Shown here piece after piece: positions 8,660-18,004 of a stretch of 64,000 nucleotides of DNA. Positions within the stretch are counted from its first letter, which is position 1, and each line of letters opens with the position of its first letter. The translations under genes and the position numbers were made by a program. This DNA comes from Azospirillum endophyticum (GTDB taxonomy: Bacteria > Pseudomonadota > Alphaproteobacteria > Azospirillales > Azospirillaceae), in assembly GCF_016595245.1 (NCBI RefSeq), contig NZ_JAENHM010000044.1:339501-403500 (forward strand), read 5' to 3'. The notes beneath the pieces were generated by a model. That model saw nothing but the letters and a program-made list of their open reading frames with translations. It was not told where the DNA came from and made no database searches.

Positions 8660-8836
8660 TCAGCTCTTGCCGCGCAAGGCGTCCTTGGCTCCGCCGACGG
8701 CATTCTCGACCTTGCCCTTCGCCTTGTCGGCGGCACCTTCGGCCTTCATCTTCTCGTCGCCGGTGACGTTGCCGACGCCCTGCTTGATGGCGCCCTTGGC
8801 CTTGTCCATGGCGCCCTTGGCCCGATCCTCGTCCAT
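8660..8836 (-). CDS. CsbD-family stress protein
   Basis: A 58-residue, highly charged, Ala/Lys/Gly-rich protein with the CsbD signature: MDEDRAKGAMDKAKGAIKQG, then NVTGDEKMKAEGAADKAKGK. CsbD-like proteins are small hydrophilic proteins induced by general stress in many bacteria; their molecular role is not established. ATG 8836 is preceded by AGGAGG at proper spacing, so the short form is the real one although the frame stays open further upstream. It is a single gene, with a terminator hairpin downstream. Confidence 0.9.
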   Translation of the reverse strand: MDEDRAKGAMDKAKGAIKQGVGNVTGDEKMKAEGAADKAKGKVENAVGGAKDALRGKS

Positions 8837-8927
8837 GACGTCCTCCTGAATCCGTGGGTTCGACCGGCCGGAGCCGGCCGTCATGGACAACAACGGCCGG
8901 GCGGGCCATTCGTCACGGATGCGTTCC

Positions 8928-9944
8928 TCACAAACTTGCAGGCTGGGAAACTGCCGCCGACATCGGATCCGTCGCCTCGCCGGCGAGTTCCCTGGCCGGC
9001 GCCGTCGCCAGTGCCGTCTGAAGATAGTCGAGGAACGCACGCTCGGCCCGGTTCAGCTTGGCCTGCTCGTTCCAGATCAGATGGACGTTGACCGGAGCGA
9101 TGCCCTCATAGGGCGGCAGCTCCCACAGCAGGCCGTCGGCGACGTCGCGGGCGGCGATGTGTTCCGGCAGCGGGCCGATGCCGAGGCCGCAGACGATCAT
9201 CCGCCGCACCTCCTCCAGGTTGGCGGACGACGCGACGACGCGGCCGGCGAAGCTTTCCCGCGCGCGGAACAGGGTCAGCGGCGACAGGGCGCCGTCGATC
9301 TGGTCGGAGGTGAAGGACACGAAACTCTCGTGGCGCAGTTCGGCGATGTCGATGTCGCGCCGGCCGAACAGGCGGAAGTCGGGACCGCAGTAGAGGCGAT
9401 AGGTCTGGCGCAGGAAGATCCGGCTGGACAGGCCGGGGATCGGTTCGCGCAGGAGGCAGATCGCCATGGCGCCGACCCGCTGCTGCAACGCGATGTGCGC
9501 GTCGGCCGAGGCCATGACGTCGATGCGGAAGGTCACCAGCGGGTACATCCGGTGAAACTCCCGCAGCGAGCGGTCGAGCAGCGGGGTCTGGATGCGGCTG
9601 GTCATCAGGATGTGGACATGGCCGCTGACCTCGTCCTTGGCGTCGCGCACCAGGGCGCCCAGCCGCGACACGGTGGCATGGATCGACACCGCCTCGTCGT
9701 AGACCTGCTCGCCGGCGGCGGTGACGGCGAATCGTCCGGGACCGCGGTCGACCAGCGTACGGCCGAGCTGCTCCTCCAGCCGCTTCAACGCGAGGCTGAC
9801 CGCCGGCTGCGTCAAAAACAGGCGGACCGCGGCCTTGGTGATGCTGCCCTCCTGCACGATCACCATGAAGGTGCGCAGCAGGTTCCAGTCCATCTGCTGG
9901 CCCAGTCGGGCCAAAGCCTGCCGTTCCGCCTCGGTTTCGTTCAC
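8928..9944 (-). CDS. LysR-family regulator of the divergent amide operon
   Basis: A 338-residue LysR-type regulator. The HTH domain begins at about residue 18 (MDWNLLRTFMVIVQEGSITK, AAVRLFLTQPAVSLALKRLE) and the effector domain starts near residue 110 (GHVHILMTSRIQTP). The GTG at 9944 was chosen because GGAGAGG precedes it at good spacing; TTG 9998 and ATG 9893 are alternatives. It is divergent from the ten-gene catabolic operon that begins at 10281, across 336 bp, and is the natural candidate to activate that operon in response to its substrate. Confidence 0.88.
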   Translation of the reverse strand: MNETEAERQALARLGQQMDWNLLRTFMVIVQEGSITKAAVRLFLTQPAVSLALKRLEEQLGRTLVDRGPGRFAVTAAGEQVYDEAVSIHATVSRLGALVRDAKDEVSGHVHILMTSRIQTPLLDRSLREFHRMYPLVTFRIDVMASADAHIALQQRVGAMAICLLREPIPGLSSRIFLRQTYRLYCGPDFRLFGRRDIDIAELRHESFVSFTSDQIDGALSPLTLFRARESFAGRVVASSANLEEVRRMIVCGLGIGPLPEHIAARDVADGLLWELPPYEGIAPVNVHLIWNEQAKLNRAERAFLDYLQTALATAPARELAGEATDPMSAAVSQPASL

Positions 9945-10072
9945 CGCCTCGCCCTCTCCATCGCTGCCCGCTTCCGGTGCATCCGTCCTGCCGCCCAAAT
10001 TCTACGCACATGAATGCGTTGTGAGCAACTGCGGCATAAATCAGATTCATGGGCGAAATGAAAAATGCTTAT

Positions 10073-10105
10073 TTGCCTGATCGATTGGACGGTTGCCTAA
10101 TCGGC
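10073..10105. promoter_or_regulatory. Direct repeats upstream of the amide operon
   Basis: TTGCCTGATCG (10073) and TTGCCTAATCG (10093) are direct repeats exactly 20 bp apart, two helical turns, so on the same DNA face. They lie between the divergent LysR and M20 genes. This is a candidate activator site; which protein binds it is unknown. Confidence 0.35.
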
Positions 10106-10251
10106 ATATGGCGGCCTTCAAGCATCGCCAAGCCGGACCTTACAGAACGCGCCGTTATGGCGGCCATATCCATTGGGGATAGGCCGTGACGCAACTGCTT
10201 CGTCTTTTTTCACCCGCCCCTGCACTCACGACGCAGTGGCGAAGAGGACTC

Positions 10252-10277
10252 GGGCAGAGGATTTGGGCAGAGGATTT
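10252..10277 (+). repeat. 13-bp tandem duplication carrying the ribosome site
   Basis: GGGCAGAGGATTT occurs twice in perfect tandem, 10252-10264 and 10265-10277, directly before ATG 10281. The second copy supplies AGAGGA six bases from the start codon, and the first copy duplicates it. This supports 10281 as the true start of the M20 gene. Confidence 0.8.
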
Positions 10278-10280
10278 GGA

Positions 10281-11603
10281 ATGACACGGGATACGGCCGA
10301 CAGTCTCGACCATGCGTTGCCGGATAGCGGCCTGCGCGCCGCGATCCTGGATGCCGCCGACGCGGCGCAGGGCGATTGCGTCGCTCACCTCTCCGACCTC
10401 GTCCGCCAGCCCTCGCTGCTGGGGGAGGAATCCTCAGCGCAGGCGCTGATGGCCGACCGCTTCGCCCGCCTGGGGCTGGAGGTCGACCGCTTCGACATCG
10501 ACGAACAGGCGATCTCCCGCCTGCCGGGCTTCTCGCCGCCGGTTCTCCCCGGCGCCTATGCCGGCCGCGAGAACGTCGTCGGCGTGCATCGGCCGCGCGA
10601 GGCGAAGGGCCGCTCGCTGATCCTGAACGGCCACATCGACGTGGTGCCGGCCGGCCCGGCGGAGCTGTGGACCACCCCGCCCTTCGAACCGCGGATCGCC
10701 GACGGGCGGCTCTACGGCCGCGGCGCCGGCGACATGAAGGCCGGCATCGCCGCCTACACCGCCGCCTTTTCAGCATTGCGCAGCCTGGGCTACCAGCCGG
10801 CCGCGCCGGTCTATCTGCAATCGGTGATCGAGGAGGAATGCACCGGCAACGGCGCGCTCGCCTGCCTGCATCGCGGCTACCGTGCCGACGCGGCGGTGAT
10901 CCCGGAGCCGTTCAACCATTCCATCTCCATCGCCCAGGTCGGCGTGATGTGGCTGCGGCTGGTGCTGACCGGCACGCCGGCCCATGTGCTGGACACCTCG
11001 GCCGGGACGAACGCGATCGAGGCGGCCTATGCCCTGGCTGCCCACCTGAAGGCGCTGGAGGTGCGGTGGAACGAGCCGTCCTGCCGCCATCCCGCCTTCT
11101 GCGGCCATGCCCATCCCGTCAACGTCAATCTCGGCCGGATCGAGGGCGGCGAGTGGCCGTCGTCGGTCCCGACGCGCTGCGCGCTCGACCTCCGGCTCGG
11201 CTTCTTCCCCGGGCAGGAGCCGGAGGCGGTCCGCGCCGAGGTGACCCGGGCGGTGGAGCAGGCGCGCTCCACCGACCCGGCCCTGTCCGGCGTGGGGATC
11301 GAGCTTCAGTGGAACGGCTTCCAGGCCGCCGGCTGCGAGATCGACCCGGCGCACCCGCTGGTGACCCTGCTGGCCGACAGCCACCGCGCCGTGCGCGGCG
11401 GCGATCCGGAGCTGGTGGCGCTGACCTGCACCACCGACGCCCGCTTCTTCCAGTTCTATGGCGACACGCCCGCCACCTGCTACGGCCCGGAGGCGACGCG
11501 CATCCATGGCATCGACGAATCGGTGTCGCTGGACAGCGTCCGCGACGTGACCCGCGTGCTGGCGCTGTTCATCGCCGGCTGGTGCGGCCTGGAACCCATC
11601 TGA
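10281..11603 (+). CDS. M20-family deacylase (ArgE/DapE-like)
   Basis: A 440-residue di-zinc peptidase/deacylase of family M20. The metal and catalytic residues are visible: the first His-Asp in LNGHIDVVPAG, the bridging Asp in YGRGAGDMKAG, the general base Glu pair in VIEEECTGNGA, and the final His in RIHGIDESV. The lid/dimerisation domain lies between about residues 210 and 330. Relatives remove acetyl, succinyl or formyl groups from amino acids, or hydrolyse dipeptides. It is the first gene of the operon and 25 bp ahead of the aldolase gene. With the linked ABC importer, it probably hydrolyses an imported N-acylated or peptide-like compound; the exact substrate is not clear. Confidence 0.92.
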   Translation: MTRDTADSLDHALPDSGLRAAILDAADAAQGDCVAHLSDLVRQPSLLGEESSAQALMADRFARLGLEVDRFDIDEQAISRLPGFSPPVLPGAYAGRENVVGVHRPREAKGRSLILNGHIDVVPAGPAELWTTPPFEPRIADGRLYGRGAGDMKAGIAAYTAAFSALRSLGYQPAAPVYLQSVIEEECTGNGALACLHRGYRADAAVIPEPFNHSISIAQVGVMWLRLVLTGTPAHVLDTSAGTNAIEAAYALAAHLKALEVRWNEPSCRHPAFCGHAHPVNVNLGRIEGGEWPSSVPTRCALDLRLGFFPGQEPEAVRAEVTRAVEQARSTDPALSGVGIELQWNGFQAAGCEIDPAHPLVTLLADSHRAVRGGDPELVALTCTTDARFFQFYGDTPATCYGPEATRIHGIDESVSLDSVRDVTRVLALFIAGWCGLEPI

Positions 11604-11628
11604 CCCCCTCCCTGACGAGACCCGCCCG

Positions 11629-12420
11629 ATGATCGCCGTTCCCCTGAAAGCAAACGCCGCCCACGCTCCGCACGCCACCCGCGACTGTTCCGACGTGGAG
11701 TGGAAGGCCCGCACCGATCTGGCTGCCGCCTACAAGCTGTTCGACCGGCTCGGCATGACCGACCTGATCTACACCCACATGTCGGCGCGGATTCCCGACA
11801 CGCCCGACCATTTCCTGATCAACCCCTATGGCCTGATGTTCCACGAGGTGACGCCCGACAACCTCGTGAAGGTCGACATCGACGGCAATCTGGTGGACCG
11901 CCGCGACGGCGACGAGATCAACCCGGCCGGCTTCACCATCCACAGCGCGGTGCACCACGCCCGCCCGGACGTCGGCGCCGTCATCCACCTGCACACCGAC
12001 GCCGGCATGGCGGTCAGCGCCCAGGCCGACGGGCTGCTGCCGATCACCCAGCATTCGCTGCGCTGGTACAACCGCATCGCCTATCACAGCTACGAAGGCA
12101 TCGCACTCGATCTGGCCGAGCGCGAGCGGCTGGTCGCCGACCTCGGCAACCATCACAGCATGATCCTGCGCAACCACGGCCTGCTGACCGTCGGCCAGGA
12201 CGTCGCCGAGGCCGCCGTGCTGATGTACTACCTGGAGCAGGCCTGCAAGCAGCAGATCATGGCGATGGCCGGCGGCCGTCCGCTGATCTACCCGTCGCCC
12301 GAGGTGTGCGAGCACACCGCCCAGCAGTATGAGCGCGCCTATCCGCGCGCCGGCGTCCTGGAATGGGACTCGCTGCTGCGCTGGCTGGACGGCACCACCG
12401 GCCCGACCGGGCCGCGGTAA
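11629..12420 (+). CDS. Class II aldolase/adducin-family protein
   Basis: A 263-residue class II aldolase/adducin-domain protein, cytoplasmic. The zinc-binding His pair appears in AVIHLHTDAGMA and the later His in RNHGLLTVGQ. The substrate-loop TDLIYTHMSARIPD and FLINPYGLMFHEV are typical of the family, which includes fuculose-phosphate aldolase, ribulose-phosphate epimerase and several decarboxylases or hydratases. This subgroup, without sugar phosphate specificity marks, is widespread beside ABC transporters in soil bacteria. Second gene of the operon; it may cleave or decarboxylate the carbon skeleton released by the M20 enzymes. A palindromic intergenic repeat follows. Confidence 0.9.
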   Translation: MIAVPLKANAAHAPHATRDCSDVEWKARTDLAAAYKLFDRLGMTDLIYTHMSARIPDTPDHFLINPYGLMFHEVTPDNLVKVDIDGNLVDRRDGDEINPAGFTIHSAVHHARPDVGAVIHLHTDAGMAVSAQADGLLPITQHSLRWYNRIAYHSYEGIALDLAERERLVADLGNHHSMILRNHGLLTVGQDVAEAAVLMYYLEQACKQQIMAMAGGRPLIYPSPEVCEHTAQQYERAYPRAGVLEWDSLLRWLDGTTGPTGPR

Positions 12421-12436
12421 GTGTGGGTAGGTTAGA

Positions 12437-12541
12437 CCCCCACCTAACCTCCCCCGCTGGGCGGGGGAGGGACTGCCGCCGCTCTCCCGCCTAAGCACTT
12501 GCCCCCTCCCCCGCCCAGCGGGGGAGGGTTGGGGTGGGGGG
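12437..12541. repeat. Palindromic intergenic repeat, family A
   Basis: Two G+C-rich arms are inverted copies: the left begins CCCCCACCTAACCTCCCCCG and the right, at 12504-12541, is its imperfect complement. Each arm contains a smaller palindrome, CCCCCGCTGGGCGGGGG. The repeat lies between the aldolase and the binding protein. A second, inverted copy with an insertion is at 19002-19167. Confidence 0.8.
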
Positions 12542-12629
12542 CCTCGCCAACCGACACCCTCCCAACAAAAAACACCGACACGACAGGGTCGCCGACACCA
12601 TCGACACCACTGGAGACGAGGACACCCGC

Positions 12630-14273
12630 ATGACACGACGCCTTTCCGGTATCCCCGCCAGCTTCCGCCGCAGCCTCCACCGCGCCGCCGCCGCCGGCCT
12701 GCTGGCAGCATCCCTCGCCATTCCCGGCACCGCCGCCCTGGTCGCCGCCCCAGCCATGGCCCAGGAGACGCCGGTCCGCGGCGGTGTCCTCAACTCCATC
12801 GTCCAGCCGGAGCCGCCGACCCTGATGCTGGGCCTGAACCAGCAGGGCCCGACCCAGACCGTTGCCGGCAAGATCTACCAGGGCCTGCTGACCTACGACC
12901 GCAAGCTGAACCCGATGCCGTCGCTCGCCGAGAGCTGGACAGTGTCGCCGGACGGCCTGACCTATACCTTCAAGCTGTACCAGAACGTGAAGTGGCACGA
13001 CGGCAAGCCGTTCAGCGCCAACGACGTGGTCTTCTCGACCTCCAAGTTCCTGATGGAGGTCCACCCGCGCGCGCGAGCCGTGTTCAGCCGCTGCGAGTCG
13101 ATCAAGGCGCTGGACGACCACACCGTCGAATTCAAGCTGAAGGAGCCGTTCCCGGCCTTCATCCAGGCCTTCGAGGTGTCGTCGGCCCCGATCGTCCCGG
13201 CCCATATCTATGAAGGCAGCGATTTCCGCGCTAACCCGGCCAACAATACGCCGATCGGCACCGGCCCGTTCAAGCTGAAGGAATGGGTCAAGGGCAGCTA
13301 CATCCAGCTCGTCCGCAACGAGGATTATTACAAGAAGGACCTGCCCTATCTCGACGGCATCACCTTCCGCGTGATCCCGGACGCCGCCAGCCGCTCGCTG
13401 GCGCTGGAAAGCGGGCAGGTGCAGCAAACCCAGTACAGCGACCTGGAACCCTTCGAGGTTCCGCGCATGAAGACGCTGCCCAACGTCACCCTGACCACCG
13501 AGGGCTACGAGTTCGTCGCGCCGATGGCCTGGCTGGAGATCAACCACCGGGTCAAGCCGCTGGACGACAAGCGTTTCCGCAAGGCGATCGCCTACGCGAT
13601 CGACCGCAAGTTCATCCGCGACAAGATCTGGTTCGGCCTCGGCCGGGTGCCGACCGGCCCGATCAACTCGGTGGTCAAGTTCTACGACCCCAAGGTCACG
13701 ACCTATGAGCCGAGCCCGGACAAGGCCAAGGCCCTGCTGGACGAGATGGGCCTGAAGCCCGACGCCAAGGGCGTGCGCGCCACCGTCAAGCTGATGCCGA
13801 TGCCCTATGGCGAGACCTGGACCCGTCTGGGCGAGTATCTGAAGCAGGCGCTCGGCAAGGTCGGCGTCGCCGTGGTGCTGGAGAGCACCGACGCCGCCGG
13901 CTGGGCGCAGCGCGTCGCCAACTGGGATTACGAGATCACCACCAACTTCCTCTACCAGTACGGCGACCCGGCACTGGGCGTGGCCCGCACCTACATCTCG
14001 TCGAACATCCGCAAGGGCGTTCTGTTCACCAACACCATGGGCTATTCCAACCCGAAGGTGGACGAGCTGTTCGACCAGGCCTCGCGCGAGAACGACCCGG
14101 CCAAGCGCCAGGAGCAATACAGCGAGGTCCAGCGCATCCTGTCCGACGACCTGCCGGTGGTGTGGCTGCTGGAGATGGAATTCCCGACCTTCCTCGACAA
14201 GCGCGTGAAGAACGCCAACACGACCGCCATCGGTGTCAACGACACCTATGAAAGCGTCTGGCTGGCGAAGTAG
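12630..14273 (+). CDS. ABC transporter substrate-binding protein, family 5
   Basis: A 547-residue periplasmic binding protein of the dipeptide/oligopeptide/nickel type (SBP family 5). An unusually long signal peptide of about 45 residues (RRSLHRAAAAGLLAASLAI, then AAPAMAQ as the cleavage site) is followed by RGGVLNSIVQPEPPTLML. The central SWTVSPDGLTYTFKLYQNVK, WHDGKPFSANDV and the RKAIAYAIDRKFI stretch are characteristic of the family. ATG 12630 has a GAGGA sequence upstream. It supplies the two permeases and the double ATPase that follow. The long palindromic repeat after the gene could separate its high expression from that of the permeases, as seen in many binding-protein operons. Confidence 0.95.
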   Translation: MTRRLSGIPASFRRSLHRAAAAGLLAASLAIPGTAALVAAPAMAQETPVRGGVLNSIVQPEPPTLMLGLNQQGPTQTVAGKIYQGLLTYDRKLNPMPSLAESWTVSPDGLTYTFKLYQNVKWHDGKPFSANDVVFSTSKFLMEVHPRARAVFSRCESIKALDDHTVEFKLKEPFPAFIQAFEVSSAPIVPAHIYEGSDFRANPANNTPIGTGPFKLKEWVKGSYIQLVRNEDYYKKDLPYLDGITFRVIPDAASRSLALESGQVQQTQYSDLEPFEVPRMKTLPNVTLTTEGYEFVAPMAWLEINHRVKPLDDKRFRKAIAYAIDRKFIRDKIWFGLGRVPTGPINSVVKFYDPKVTTYEPSPDKAKALLDEMGLKPDAKGVRATVKLMPMPYGETWTRLGEYLKQALGKVGVAVVLESTDAAGWAQRVANWDYEITTNFLYQYGDPALGVARTYISSNIRKGVLFTNTMGYSNPKVDELFDQASRENDPAKRQEQYSEVQRILSDDLPVVWLLEMEFPTFLDKRVKNANTTAIGVNDTYESVWLAK

Positions 14274-14293
14274 TCGTCCGACTCCTTGAAGTA

Positions 14294-14410
14294 TCCCCTC
14301 TCCCCCCGGGGAGAGGGTTAGGGTGAGGGGGACGCGCGGCGGCCCTTCTCCGAGAATCCACGCTATGCATCCCCCTCACCCCGACCCTCTCCCCGGGGGG
14401 GAGAGGGGGA
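14294..14410. repeat. Palindromic intergenic repeat, family B
   Basis: Arms CCCCTCTCCCCCCGGGGAGA and CTCTCCCCGGGGGGGAGAGG face each other, each a palindrome on its own, with GGGTTAGGGTGAGGGGGA and its complement between them. It lies between the binding protein and the first permease. A closely similar copy in the opposite orientation is at 22639-22757. Confidence 0.8.
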
Positions 14411-14473
14411 ATCTGCGCTTACGTGTGAGCGGGAGAGAGGCCAGAGCGCGGCAATTGAAATAGGACCACGCCC

Positions 14474-15454
14474 ATGCTGGGATTCGCCCAACTCTTCGCG
14501 AGCCGCCTCGTCAAGGCCGCCGCGATCCTGATCGCCATCGTGGTGATGAACTTCTTCCTCGTCCATGCCGCCCCCGGCGACCCGGCCATGGTGATGGCGG
14601 GCGAGGCGGGGGCCGCCGACGAAAAGTTCGTGACGCAGCTGCGCGAGCAGTTCGGGCTCGACCGGCCGCTCTACGAACAGCTCGGCACCTATGTCGGCAA
14701 GGTCGTGCGGGGTGATCTCGGCTTCTCCTACCGCCAGCAGCGGCCGGTCTGGGACATCCTGGCGGAACGGCTGCCGGCCACCCTGGTGCTGACGCTGACC
14801 GCCTTCCTGCTGGCGCTCGCCGCCGGGGTGGCGCTCGGCACGCTGGCCGCCGTCGCCGTCGGCACCTGGGCCGACAGCGCCATCACCGTCGTGGCACTCC
14901 TGGCCTACGCGACGCCGATCTACTGGATCGGGCTGATGCTGAGCCTGCTGTTCTCCATCCAGCTCGGCTGGCTGCCGGCCTTCGGCTACGAGACCATCGG
15001 CGCCGGCTATACTGGGCTGGCTCATGTGGCGGATGTCGCCGTCCACCTGATCCTGCCGGTCATCACGCTGGCGCTGTTCTACATGGCGGGCTATGCGCGC
15101 CTGACCCGCGCCTCGATGCTGGAGGTGCGCGGCCTCGACTTCGTCAAGACGGCCAAGGCCAAGGGGCTGACGCAGAGCCGCATCGTCACCCGCCATGTCC
15201 TGCGCAACGCCATCCTGCCGGTCATCACCGTGGCCGGCATCCAGGCCGGCCAGCTGGTCGGCGGCTCCATCCTGATCGAGACGGTGTTCGCCTGGCCCGG
15301 CATCGGCCGGCTGGCCTTCGAGGCGGTGCTGCAGCGCGACTATCAGGTGCTGCTGGGCATCTTCCTGGTCACGTCGATCATGGTGATCCTCTTCAACATC
15401 CTGACCGACATCCTCTACGGCCTCGTCGATCCGCGAATCCAGGTGTCGCAATGA
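14474..15454 (+). CDS. ABC transporter permease (DppB-like)
   Basis: A 326-residue inner-membrane permease of the dipeptide/nickel family. Helix 1 covers about residues 12-32 (AAAILIAIVVMNFFLVHAAP), followed by the periplasmic segment HAAPGDPAMVMAGEAG typical of DppB, then five further helices. The cytoplasmic coupling (EAA) loop reads LDFVKTAKAKGLTQSRIVTR. The size is normal for the family. The gene overlaps the next permease by 4 bp (ATGA), so the two are translationally coupled. Confidence 0.95.
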   Translation: MLGFAQLFASRLVKAAAILIAIVVMNFFLVHAAPGDPAMVMAGEAGAADEKFVTQLREQFGLDRPLYEQLGTYVGKVVRGDLGFSYRQQRPVWDILAERLPATLVLTLTAFLLALAAGVALGTLAAVAVGTWADSAITVVALLAYATPIYWIGLMLSLLFSIQLGWLPAFGYETIGAGYTGLAHVADVAVHLILPVITLALFYMAGYARLTRASMLEVRGLDFVKTAKAKGLTQSRIVTRHVLRNAILPVITVAGIQAGQLVGGSILIETVFAWPGIGRLAFEAVLQRDYQVLLGIFLVTSIMVILFNILTDILYGLVDPRIQVSQ

Positions 15455-16293
15455 TGAACTCCGATTTCTGGCGGGCCTTCGTCCGCAACAAGGGCGCGGT
15501 CCTGGGGCTGGTCATCCTGATCGCCATCGTCGTGCTGGCCGTCTTCGCCTCGGTCTTCTTCCCCGGCGACCCGTGGGAAATGGCGACGGCGCCTTTCCAG
15601 CCGCCGCTGTCCGAAGACGCCCTGCTGGGATCCGACATGCTGGGCCGCGACATCGCGTCGGGCATCGCCCATGGGGCGCGGGTGTCGCTGCTGATCGGCC
15701 TGACCTCCACCGCCGCGGCGCTGGCCATCGGCGTCACGCTGGGGGCGCTGGCCGGCTTCCATGGCGGCAAGGTGGACGACGCGATCATGCGCTTTACCGA
15801 GCTGTTCCAGACCATCCCCAACTTCGTGCTGGCCGTGGTGCTGGTCGCCATCTTCACCCCCAGCCTGACCACCATCGTCGCCGCCATCGCCATCGTCAGC
15901 TGGCCGCCGCTGGCACGGTTGTCCCGCGCCGAGTTCCTCAGCCTGCGCTCGCGCGAGTTCGTCCAGGCCGCCATCACCACCGGCCAGAGCAACGGCACCA
16001 TCATCCTGCGCCAGATCCTGCCCAACAGCCTGTCGCCGATCATCGTGTCGGCCTCGCTGATGGTCGCGACCGCCATCCTGCTGGAAAGCTCGCTGAGCTT
16101 CCTCGGCTTGGGCGATCCCAACGCGATGAGCTGGGGCTACATGATCGGCGCCGCCCGCACGGTGATCCGGCAGGCCTGGTGGATGAGCGTTTTCCCCGGC
16201 CTCGCCATCGTGCTGACCGTGCTGGCGCTGAACCTGGTCGGCGAGGGGCTGAACGACGCCCTGAACCCGAAGCTCGCCCGGTCGCGGGGGTGA
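15451..16293 (+). CDS. ABC transporter permease (DppC-like)
   Basis: A 280-residue second permease of the dipeptide-type importer. An N-terminal helix at about residues 10-34 is followed by the periplasmic loop containing LGSDMLGRDIASGIAHGARV, the DppC signature, and by five more helices. The coupling loop is LRSREFVQAAITTGQSNGT. It overlaps dppB-like by 4 bp at its start and ends 4 bp before the ATPase gene, so the transporter is made from one transcript. It pairs with the preceding permease to form the channel. Confidence 0.95.
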   Translation: MMNSDFWRAFVRNKGAVLGLVILIAIVVLAVFASVFFPGDPWEMATAPFQPPLSEDALLGSDMLGRDIASGIAHGARVSLLIGLTSTAAALAIGVTLGALAGFHGGKVDDAIMRFTELFQTIPNFVLAVVLVAIFTPSLTTIVAAIAIVSWPPLARLSRAEFLSLRSREFVQAAITTGQSNGTIILRQILPNSLSPIIVSASLMVATAILLESSLSFLGLGDPNAMSWGYMIGAARTVIRQAWWMSVFPGLAIVLTVLALNLVGEGLNDALNPKLARSRG

Positions 16294-16297
16294 TGCG

Positions 16298-18004
16298 ATG
16301 AGCCAGTTCGACCTGATGCGCACCCCGCCGGAGACCGCCGCCATGATCACGCCGCTTCTCGATGTGCGCGGCCTCAGCATCGCGCTGCCGCCGGGCGCCG
16401 ACCGCCCGCTGGCGGTGGACAACCTGACCTTCACCCTGAACCCCGACGAGATCCTCTGCGTGGTCGGCGAGTCCGGCTCCGGCAAATCGATGACCGCGCA
16501 TGCCATGATGGGCCTGCTGCCCGCCCCCCATGTCCGGGTCGCCGGCGGCAGCCTGCTGTTCAAGGGCAAGGACGTGCTGGCCATGCCGGAGGCGGAGCAG
16601 CGCAGCCTTCGCGGCGGCCGCATCGCCATGGTGTTCCAGGAGCCGATGACGGCGCTGAACCCATTGATGCGGGTCGGCCGCCAGATCGGCGAGTCCTTGC
16701 GCGAACACACCGCCCTGCCCGCCCCCGCCCGCCGCGCCCGCGTGGTCGAGCTGCTGGACCAGGTCGGGCTGCCCAACCCGGCCGAACTGGCCGAGGCCTA
16801 TCCCTTCCGCCTGTCGGGCGGCCAGCGCCAGCGCGTGATGATCGCCATGGCGCTGGCCTGCCAGCCCGACATCCTGATCGCCGACGAGCCGACCACGGCG
16901 CTGGACGTCACCACCCAGAAGCAGATCCTCGACCTGATCCGCTCGATCCAGGCCGAGCGTCACATGGGCATGATGTTCATCACCCATGATTTCGGCGTGG
17001 TGGCGGAGATCGCCCACCGGGTGGCGGTGATGCGCCACGGCAAGCTGGTGGAATACGGTGCGGCGTCGGATGTGCTGAACCGGCCGCAGCATGCCTACAC
17101 CCGCCAGCTGATCGCCTCGGTCCCGCACTACATCGAGCACCGCGACGACCATGCCAAGGCCGGCGCGCCGCTGCTGGTCGCCGACAAGGTGCGCAAGGTC
17201 TTCCATGTCGGCGGCGGCCTGTTCAAGAAGTCGAAGGAAGTCGTTGCCGGCGACGACCTGTCTCTGACCATCCATCCCGGCGAGACCGTCGGGCTGGTCG
17301 GCGAATCCGGATCGGGCAAATCGACGCTCGGCCGTTCCATCGTCGGGCTGATCAAGCCGGATTCGGGCCGCATCCTGTTCGAGGGCACCGACCTGCTGGC
17401 GCTCGACCGCAAGGGCTTCCGGCCCTACCGCCGGGCAGTGCAGATGGTATTCCAGGACCCCTACGCCTCGCTGAACCCGCGCCACCGCGTCGGCGACATC
17501 GTCGCGCAAGGGCCGGTGGCCTTCGGCGAGGACCGGACCAGGGCCCTGACCCGTGCCCGCGAGCTGCTGGCGCTGGTCGGACTCGACGGCTCGGCGGCCG
17601 ACCGCTTCCCGCACGAGTTCTCCGGCGGCCAGCGCCAGCGCATCGGCATCGCCCGCGCGCTCGCCATGGAGCCGAAGCTGCTGGTGGCGGACGAGCCGGT
17701 CTCGGCGCTCGACGTCTCGGTGCAGGGACAGGTGCTGGAACTGCTGGACGACATCCGACGGCGGCTGAATCTCGCCATGCTGTTCATCACCCACGACCTG
17801 CGGGTGGCGGCCCAGGTCTGCGACACCATCGCCGTGATGCGCCGCGGCAGGATCGTCGAGATGGGCACCGCGCGGGAGGTCTTCACCCACCCGCGCGACG
17901 CCTACACCCGCAGCCTGCTCGACGCCATTCCGGGGAAGTCCTGGCACATCCCGGACGACCTGCAAAAAGTCAAAACGGGCTCCGGCCTGGCGGGAGCGCA
18001 CTGA
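16298..18004 (+). CDS. ABC transporter ATP-binding protein, DppD-DppF fusion
   Basis: A 568-residue protein with two complete ATPase domains, a fusion of the usually separate DppD and DppF subunits. Domain 1 (about residues 25-265) has Walker [11 protein letters not shown], signature LSGGQRQRV and Walker [10 protein letters not shown]. Domain 2 (about 290-535) has [21 protein letters not shown] and [12 protein letters not shown]. Both H-loops are seen ([18 protein letters not shown]). A short oligopeptide-transporter C-terminal piece ([21 protein letters not shown]) follows each. ATG 16298 starts the gene; ATG 16343 is an alternative. Double ATPases of this kind power peptide- or glutathione-type importers and need no partner. 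Confidence 0.95.
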   Translation: MSQFDLMRTPPETAAMITPLLDVRGLSIALPPGADRPLAVDNLTFTLNPDEILCVVGESGSGKSMTAHAMMGLLPAPHVRVAGGSLLFKGKDVLAMPEAEQRSLRGGRIAMVFQEPMTALNPLMRVGRQIGESLREHTALPAPARRARVVELLDQVGLPNPAELAEAYPFRLSGGQRQRVMIAMALACQPDILIADEPTTALDVTTQKQILDLIRSIQAERHMGMMFITHDFGVVAEIAHRVAVMRHGKLVEYGAASDVLNRPQHAYTRQLIASVPHYIEHRDDHAKAGAPLLVADKVRKVFHVGGGLFKKSKEVVAGDDLSLTIHPGETVGLVGESGSGKSTLGRSIVGLIKPDSGRILFEGTDLLALDRKGFRPYRRAVQMVFQDPYASLNPRHRVGDIVAQGPVAFGEDRTRALTRARELLALVGLDGSAADRFPHEFSGGQRQRIGIARALAMEPKLLVADEPVSALDVSVQGQVLELLDDIRRRLNLAMLFITHDLRVAAQVCDTIAVMRRGRIVEMGTAREVFTHPRDAYTRSLLDAIPGKSWHIPDDLQKVKTGSGLAGAH

